From positions 21,824,001 through 21,888,000 of the forward strand of contig JBANAY010000003.1 of NCBI GenBank assembly GCA_037952775.1: DNA of 64,000 nucleotides, read 5' to 3'. The DNA comes from Clonostachys chloroleuca (Eukaryota > Ascomycota > Sordariomycetes > Hypocreales > Bionectriaceae). Under the pieces are notes generated by a model that did no database searches, was not told the origin of the DNA, and saw only the letters and a program-made list of their open reading frames with translations. The position numbers were made by a program, and so were the translations under genes. This document shows positions 56,918 through 64,000 of the stretch, one piece after another. How positions within the stretch are numbered: position 1 is the stretch's first letter; the number at the start of each line of letters is the position of its first letter.

Positions 56918-59794
56918 ATGTCTTCTAACACCGCCAACCAAGACAGCGTCAGCAACGGCCAGGACCAGAACGACGCCCCGAGTGGTCACGGTGCCACCTC
57001 AACGACCCAAGCAGAAAGTCCCACGGCTGGCAGCAGTCGATCAAAAGAGGCCTGTGAGGCCGCAACAGGTGCTGGGGAGCGACCGACCAAAAAGGTCAAG
57101 AGAGCAAAATACATAACTAGAGCCTGGTAAGCTGTCGGCTACATACATGATAGAAAAGACCTCCGTCTTACCCTCTTTATGCAGCACATCTTGCCAGCAG
57201 CGGAAGATCAAGGTCAGTGAAGGCCCAGCCCTGTCCGTCGATTCTTCGTTGAGCACACGTTAACATTCAATCGCCCCCATTACAGTGCGATGGCAGTGAG
57301 CCATGTGGACAGTGTGTCGCAAAGAAACGTACTTGCGTGAGCGTACCTCGAAAACACGAAGCGCGAAATGACTGGGAGATTGGCGGCGATCCGAATAGCT
57401 CTCTGAGTAGAGAAATTCTCGACCGCCTCGCCAGTGCGGAGCGTCAGCTGCGCATACTGAGTCGTTCAGGGATCGAAGTTGACACTCGGAATAGCCACGA
57501 GCTTCTGCGGCGGCGCGGCTCCTCCGACGAGACCGAGGAAGCGCGTAAGCCGACGACAGAGTTCCAGAAGGCCCTTGAGGTGGAAGGACAGACATTCGCC
57601 GGAGAACTTTCCATCACGCCGAGTCTCGAACAGAGTAACAACGATGGTCCAAGCCACCACGGAGATGATTCTTCGCCCAGCTCTTTTGTACGTGCCCTGG
57701 ATCCTGCTCTGAGCGAAACAGGATCCAGAAAGATAAGGAGGTGGCTGGAGAAGATACTCATTCAACACGGAATCGCCCCCGACGAGCAGAAATGGAGGCG
57801 CGACCTTGCCGTATACATGGAAGAGGTTCATCCTCTCTACGCATTTCTTCACCCTCCTACCGTATGGGAAACTTTTGACGAGATGTGGGAATACTCTGCT
57901 CTCTGGTCCATAACGGACACGGCTGAGCGACGTGAGAAGCACATTTTACTAGCCCTCGTCTTCTTTTGTATTGCCTTGGGGCGATGTAGCGTGTCTTCAC
58001 GGATGAGAGATGAGAGTGGTGTACTCTTCTGGATTTGGCATGTATAGCGTCGGGATGGCTCTCCTGCAAAATGTCATGGAGCTGGGAGACGTCAAAACCA
58101 GATCGCTGCCAACACTTCAGGTCTTGATACTAAGGGTAAGACGGTTGCAAATATCTAGCCTTGCCCAGTCTCGTGAGCTAACCATTCGACATTTAGGTCA
58201 TATACCTGTTCCGCCTGGACGCAAACCAGCAAGCCTCGCAAGTTCTGGCACTCTTGGTCTCTATCGCGCATGCTACTGGACTGCACCGCCAGAGCACACT
58301 TGATGCAATGCCCGCATTCTACAACCAGCTTCACTGTCGTGTCTGGTGGGTCATCTACGCACTGGACCGCAGAATAGCGCTCGAATCCGGCAAGCCGTAT
58401 CTTATTCAGGACAGAAACGTCGACACAGCCTTCCCGTTGGATCTGACCGATGACTGGCTATCGCGATACCAGACTCGGCCAGACACAGTAGCGGATCTTC
58501 AGTCTGATATCCTGACCCAAGTGGCAGAAAACCCATCCCAATCAGCAGTCCCATACATGATTGCTCTAATTCGATACTCTCGAGCGGCCGCGAAGGCGTG
58601 GGAAATTCTCTACGGCGTCAAAGCTTCTAGCATGTCTGCTTCCGCAATGGTAGACTATGTTGACACTGTCCTGGAAAAGCTTCTAGCTGCCGTTCCCGAC
58701 TGTTTGAGATACGATCCAGACCTGCCATGCGAACCTCAGTTTAGCAATAGATTGCGGTGGCAGATTAAGCAGACAATGCTTCTCTTCACAGTAAGTACCA
58801 ACTGTGGACGCTCCAATCTCCAGTGACTGACTTCCTTCTAAAGTGCTGCACATATGTCCGCGTTCTGATCCAAAAACCCTTCATACCAATGTCCCGATCT
58901 GCAGAACGAGGCGAGGACGACGAACTAGAGTCGGCAACCGCTTGCGCTAGCTTGGCAGCCAGCGTTCTCACAGCACACCAAAAGTTGAACGACAACGGTA
59001 TCAAGTACAGCTTTGCTCTGAGCCATTATGTCACTAGCTGCACGATGATAATGCTTGGCCTAGTCTCTCGAGAACCTGGATTTAAGAGAAGATACGGGGA
59101 ACTCTTACTAGCCGCCGCTAGGAGTCTGAATATGTATTGTCATGAAGTTTGGGTCTCTGGGAAGATGATGAGGCTAGTGTCGAAGCTGACAAGACTAGTT
59201 CAGAGGACATTGAGCAACAAGAAGACAGATGCTCATGCTAGTGAACGGCAAGATTCTGGTGGTGGGAACATGCACCAGCAATTAACGCCACACTCTGAAG
59301 ATCAAGAGGGGTGCCACCCGCCACAAGTACTAGAATCATCAATGCGACCACCAAGCATTACAGATGATGGGATGGAGCACGTCAGGGAGTGGAATCTGGA
59401 TGGTCATTCGGCTAAGCCCCGTATCCCGACAGCTCATGTTGCGGAGAGACGATATACTACTGAAGAGGATGATCAACATCGCTTCCCAACGGCATGGATG
59501 GGCAGGTCTAGCGTGGATGAGCGAACGGACCGGGCAATTTCCGACATGGACTTCAGAGCCATATTTGATGGTAATGAGCGCTATGAGGCTGATTTCCGAT
59601 CCTCAGGACTGCTTGCTGATCAGTCACTTGGCGGCTTTGAACTAAGAAATGCCAGTGGGGACGGAGACTTTGGGCAGTTCAAATTGGGAGCACTGGGTTT
59701 GAGCAACGTCACCGACCTGGAAGTAGCGAATGATCCTTCTTTGATGGATATCTTCGACAATTCGCCCATGATGAATCTTGGCGGGCTCGGGTGA
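56918..59794 (+). CDS. Zn(2)-Cys(6) transcription factor, one frame lesion
   Basis: Exons 56918-57126, 57185-57212, 57286-58135, 58197-58791 and 58845-59794, about 877 codons. The DNA-binding domain CTSCQQRKIKCDGSEPCGQC...RTC is complete but spread over three exons, the middle one 28 nt. A coiled coil (LASAERQLRIL) and the fungal-trans middle homology region follow (HPLYAFLHPPTVWETF, LFRLDANQQASQVLALL, RVWWVIYALDRRIALESGKP), then an acidic Asn/Asp/Ser C-terminus. The exon total is one base off a multiple of three: near 58005-58020 the frame shifts from RMRDES to VVYSSGFGMYSVGMALL; loss of an AG dinucleotide from an AGAG stretch would explain it. As the only classical regulator in the metabolic run it is the likely pathway activator, unless the lesion is real. 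Confidence 0.85.
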
Positions 59795-60359
59795 TTGTTC
59801 AGTGGTCTTCTTAATACTATGATTCTATAGCCTAAACACGCCGATTGAGATATGTTAAGAGTAGTCTATGCTTTGCGAGGGTGTAGGCAGGCGTTGAGTA
59901 TCTTGCTAAATTCAGTTTATCTTTCCAGAAACTCCATATTCTACCTCTAACTGAGCTGGGCTCCGTCAAAATCGCCCACATGATCCACGTAGTGGGTTGT
60001 TGAGGCCACCGGATTGACTCCATCCTAGCTTTTCGGACAGGGACAGCTTGTAGGCAATGCTCTCACTCACGCTAAGTAACGGTTCTTCTCTCCTTGAACC
60101 CCGCAGTGTTCGGGAATCCGGGGTATGAGCCCGGGCTCTTGTCATCTGCATTCCGAAGAAGCTTTTGCTTTCCGGGCAGGCCACCCCACAGCACAATGAC
60201 CAACGGAAAGCATTCTTAGAAGTAATAAGTTTACGCATATAGTAGATCATTTGCCGCATCAGCTTTACTACGGTTGATAGATACGAGCGGGAAAAGACGA
60301 CTTTAGCAATTTTCAATTACAATTTACCTACTAGTGCTATTGAACGACTGTCAGCAAAG
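59795..60359. other. intergenic
   Basis: No supported gene; upstream region of the PRISE-like reductase gene. Confidence 0.55.
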
Positions 60360-62034
60360 ATGCCTCTTCAACGTGGAAAAGTTGCCTTTGTCACGGGCGT
60401 CAATGGCATTACAGGAAACGCCATTGTGGAACATCTAATTCGGCAGCCCACGTCAGAATGGTGATATCTCTTTCTTATGACATCAGATCTGAAGATGACA
60501 CGGCACTAATATGTTCCCTGCAACAGGTCCAAGATTGTCATCACGTCCAGACGCTCCGTTAGCCAGGCCTATTGGCAGGACTCTCGCATCCACTTCGTCG
60601 CCATTGACTTCTTGAAACCTGTCGATGAGTTGATCGAGGTTATGAAGCCCCTCTGCCACGATGTGACCCATGCTTTTTTTGCATCATATGTCCATGAAGC
60701 CGACTTCACCAAGTTAAAAGAGTACAATGTACCATTGTTTACGAACTTCCTGACGACGGTTGATGCCGTTGCCAAAGAGTCGCTACAGAGAGTTTGCCTA
60801 CATACAGGCGGCAAGGTATGTTTCCAAGTATCCCGTTCCTCAGTTTTCGTTAGTAGACCACGCAGCTTACAGTGTTTTTCAGCATTACGGTGCTCATCTC
60901 GGGCCGACTACGGTACCTCTCGTGGAAACAATGCCGCGCTACGAGGATCACGGGGAGAACTTTTACTATGACCAAGAAGACTTCATGTTCGACTTGGCGT
61001 CAAAGCGTTCTTGGACTTGGAATATCATCAGGCCTGACGCCATCATTGGATTCACTCCATCAGGTAGATAATCCAACTAAACCAGCGGATAATATCAACG
61101 TTGAAAGCTGAGCTAAATCAATTCATTTGCAGGAAACGGCATGTCCATGGCACTCACGCTGGCCATGTACTTGCTTTGTTGCCGTGAGACAGGCGAAGCG
61201 CCCATCTTCCCGGGGAATAAGCTCTTCTTTCAGACGGCCGATGACTGCTCGTATGCCCCTAGCATAGCCGACATGAGCGTCTGGGCTTCGACACACAAGC
61301 ATACCGGCAACGAGGCATTCAACCACAACAACGGCGACGTGTTTTTGTGGAAGTACTTCTGGCCCCAGTTGGGGCAATACTTTGGTATGGATGTAAGTGC
61401 GCTTTTTTTTATTGCCCTTTTTTACAGCAATGCACAAAAGATCATATGGAATCATGCTAATCAGTATCCGTGATACCCTCAGATCCCGGAGCAAACAGAA
61501 TGGGCTGCCTTAGGCGACAACGAGCAGTTGGCCAATAATTTCTCCATGCGAGCTTGGGCCAAAGACAAGAAGCCTGTATGGGAGCGAGTTGTGGCCAAGT
61601 ATGGCGGCAGCCCCCAGGCATTTGATTGGGGAACGTGGGACTTTGTCGAATGGGGCCTGGGCAAGGCTTGGTCTACCCTTTCCTCCGTTGGGAAAGCGCG
61701 AAAGTTTGGATGGCAGCGGAGCGACGACAGCTTTGAGACCTATGTCCAGACCTTCCGTGCTTTCGAGAATGCGGGTATTTTGCCCTCAGTACCTATTGCT
61801 AACGATAGCAGATTGACAGTCTCTGTGACTCGGAATGGGGGCCGGGCTGTGAATCCCCGCGATGCGGTTCTTTCCCGCCTCAAGAAGGCCGGCGTGGCTG
61901 GAGCGTTGAAGAGCACTGAGTCAAAGGTCCTGATCAATGGAGAAAGTGACCTTCCCCAGATGGTGGAAGCTACCGATATCGTAAAGCCTCATGAGCGGGT
62001 TGGCTATGAGAATGGCATCGCGCAGTGCGCTTAG
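60360..62034 (+). CDS. PRISE-like (5-beta-reductase family) SDR
   Basis: Exons 60360-60460, 60527-60815, 60883-61063, 61133-61392 and 61483-62034 encode 460 residues; all four introns (66-90 nt) keep frame. The Rossmann start is VAFVTGVNGITGNAIVEHLI (TGxxGxxG), with SRR after beta2 for NADPH, LHTGGKHYG across intron 2, and NIIRPDAIIGFTPSGNGMSMAL. The W-W-rich C-terminus (KYFWPQLGQYFGMD, FDWGTWDFVEWG) is typical of the PRISE/VEP1 group (progesterone 5-beta-reductase, iridoid synthase-like) seen in fungal metabolic clusters. It would reduce an enone or similar substrate with NADPH. The final 90 residues are an extension that I do not recognise. Intact; same strand as the Zn2Cys6 gene. Confidence 0.87.
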
Positions 62035-62814
62035 ATAGTGGAATTAATGTTTGTGAATATTGCTTTAAAATACAAAGTTAGTTTTATACAAAGGGTTGAC
62101 AACTGGAAGTAGACTAACTTCATGAAGTGCATGGAATCCGACAGCGAGTCATTTTGGAGCTTGAAGATCTCGGTTAAGATGAACTATCACGAGCCGTTTT
62201 CTTCGATCAATTGCCTAGAAAGAAGTTTCAACTGCCCTCTAATTTCTAGATGAACCAAACTTGGACAAGAATGAATGGCATACTAATGTAGCTATGTGCA
62301 TTGTTGGATTTCATTCTTGAGCAATAAAAGGCGTTACTTGTGTGTTCAAGGACAAGGCAGCTTTTCAATAACCCGTGGGCGAAGCTGGACAGCTCAGTTC
62401 CCACAGCACGACAAATGCCTTGCAGCAAGAATCGTCACCACTTTCGACTCTATATTTTGAGTAAAAGCATAAGTTACTCTACCATCACCCCTCCCCGAAA
62501 AATTATGGTTATTTGTACTCCATTCCTCTCCATTCCTCTCCATGAAACAAACAATCGAAGTAATCCTCATCTTATTAGAGCAAGCACTAAGCCTGTAGCA
62601 TAGAAAGGGTTTTGCTACCTTGGGAAATACTCCTTTCGCTTGGAAACACATCTATTGAGGGTTTTCACTAAAGTGACCTTCGCTTACCCATATTTCTTAA
62701 AACTGCAGAACAGTCATACTTTGCGCGAGAGTATATTGCCGCAATTAGGACATGAAATTGAGCTTTGTCTTCTCACATATTATATGTGGAACCATATACC
62801 ACGGAACCTATGCT
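62035..62814. other. intergenic between convergent genes
   Basis: No supported gene; A/T-rich, with short frames only. Confidence 0.55.
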
Positions 62815-63496
62815 CTACCTATGCTCTTCTTGAAGAGATTTCCCCTGAACCTGGAAAGTGCCGCAAGGCAAGACCACAGCTAAGACCCGAGCTCGAACGG
62901 TATCAGACGCGTTGATCCATCGATGCATGGTAGCTCGTTGAATGATGTGATCCTGCAAGTGAGGAAGCGATTCTTAGTTCAGCGTTGCATAAGAGAAACA
63001 TACGGCTGAAATTTGCTCGTAGAAGATCGAAGCTACTTACACCTGACTTGAGCAAGACTCTCTGACCGCTATCAAGCTCGTGGATCACCTCTCCCTCAAT
63101 GCATGTCGAGATGTCGAGAGATATAGTTCTGTGCATGTGACCAATCGCGCCTGGATCAATAGATAAGTTGACTACATTTGCGCCTCCCAGCGCCGTCTCG
63201 GGATACCGAACAGAGTCTTCGGCGGGTATTATTATCTCACCACGTGTTGAGCTGGCCGTGGTGTCTTTCGACAGATATGCTTTGAGATCCGAATCCCCGT
63301 CGAGATTGGCTGGTAGTTGCGTTGTTGCGAACGACCGTGATGCCTCTCCAAAGCCCGGCACCTGGGAATATTTCAGTTCTGGCACGTCGAGGTAGATGCT
63401 CTGTCCAGTGCCAGTATCATGCCCAGTGATGTATCGTCTGACTGGTCGAGGGTCGCGTTTGGCTTCGTCGGCACAAATTGAGTCGCCAGCCATCAT
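62815..63496 (-). CDS. cupin-domain protein
   Basis: Exons 63496-63041 and 62952-62815 with an 88-nt intron (GTAAGT, CTTGCAG) encode 197 residues. The start MMAGDSICADEAKRDPRPVRRYITGHD fits the usual N-terminus of fungal cupins of this group; longer in-frame starts add an unlikely leader. The cupin core has HMHRTISLDISTCIEGEVIHELDSGQ and, in exon 2, the second motif DHIIQRATMHRWINAS with an H near the end, then VVLPC and QVQGKSLQEE. Only one or two histidines of the classical cupin motif are conserved, so metal binding is uncertain. Such proteins accompany aromatic-degradation and secondary-metabolite genes. Its 3' end faces the PRISE gene. Confidence 0.85.
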
Positions 63497-64000
63497 GATA
63501 TTTCCGCACCCGGAAACTGTAAAGCAGAATAAATGATGCCGGATATATATGTCCAAGATATACGAGCAAGATGATAGTGTGTGATACTACCGCCAGCGTC
63601 CTAGCCTCAGCTATTTCGATAGCAAGCGATGACCGAAGTATCTATATATATATATATATATATATGTATAATTTCAGACGATGAAATGCATTTGTCCCCT
63701 CGAAAACAGCTCAAAGATATGCCCCGGGCAGATCGCCAAGTTTGACACGAAGACAGAATATTTTTTGGTACGTTGCACCTCCTCGCGTTTGCTTACTCTG
63801 GGCAAGGCGTAGCTACGACCCAGACGATGCAGGCTTCGACAAACGTCGGTTGTTGTCACATATTCGATCGACTCTGATAGTACTGCCGTATTGTGAGTCG
63901 AGACGGAAGAAACAACAGTTTGGGAGGGGTTTCCGTGTAGGTCCCGGAATTCACGGGGGCCGCCCCGGTGTGGTTCCGACGACGAAGTCTGGGGTAAATG
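63497..64000. other. intergenic at the right edge, with TA microsatellite
   Basis: Upstream region of the cupin gene; no supported frame. Confidence 0.55.
63643..63665. repeat. TA dinucleotide microsatellite
   Basis: About eleven uninterrupted TA units followed by tgtata. Confidence 0.9.

Noticed and set aside
44502..63496. Secondary-metabolite cluster with a backbone synthase
   Set aside because: No PKS, NRPS, DMATS or terpene synthase motifs; the enzymes present fit catabolism or tailoring only.

Overview
The window is nuclear DNA of a filamentous ascomycete (Pezizomycotina). The evidence is short GT-AG introns (about 46-94 nt, often with CTAAC/CTGAC-like branch sites), monocistronic genes on both strands, and fungal families: Zn2Cys6 factors, F-box proteins, SesA-like ankyrin and NACHT-ankyrin proteins, NmrA and PRISE-like reductases, berberine-bridge-enzyme-like oxidases, DUF3500, and a fungal flotillin. 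The species cannot be named from the sequence. No rRNA, tRNA, CRISPR or intact transposon was found. Gene models were built by hand: donor/acceptor sites were joined where the frame and family resemblance continued.

Left part (1-29 kb): a 14-bp tandem array at the edge, then accessory genes. These are a very large HSP90-type-ATPase/DUF3883 protein (NO VEIN/sacsin-like), an F-box-like protein, a secreted epoxide hydrolase, an OrsD-like zinc-finger regulator, a short-chain dehydrogenase, a SesA-like/ankyrin protein, an FMO-type monooxygenase and a decayed NLR-like gene (esterase-like domain, NACHT, ankyrins). Three of these resemble fungal allorecognition or innate-immunity architectures, so the stretch looks like a fast-evolving accessory island. 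Several genes here carry single-base deletions in G/C runs or in-frame stops.

Middle part (28-44 kb): a PPPY-containing hypothetical protein, an intact flotillin, an F-box protein, a Ser/Thr-rich single-pass membrane protein with a decayed tandem copy of its TM/tail region, a 106-aa conserved protein, and two divergent BBE-like flavin oxidases, one clearly degraded.

Right part (44.5-63.5 kb): a dense run of metabolic genes. They are a DUF3500 protein, a phenol-hydroxylase-type FAD monooxygenase, a glutaryl-CoA-dehydrogenase-like enzyme next to a CaiB/BaiF CoA-transferase (SUGCT-like), a carboxymuconolactone-decarboxylase-like protein, a nitroreductase, an NmrA-like protein, a Zn2Cys6 regulator, a PRISE-like reductase and a cupin. 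No PKS, NRPS or terpene synthase is present. The best reading is a catabolic cluster (aromatic ring hydroxylation plus a glutarate/glutaryl-CoA module) with its own regulator; this is inference.
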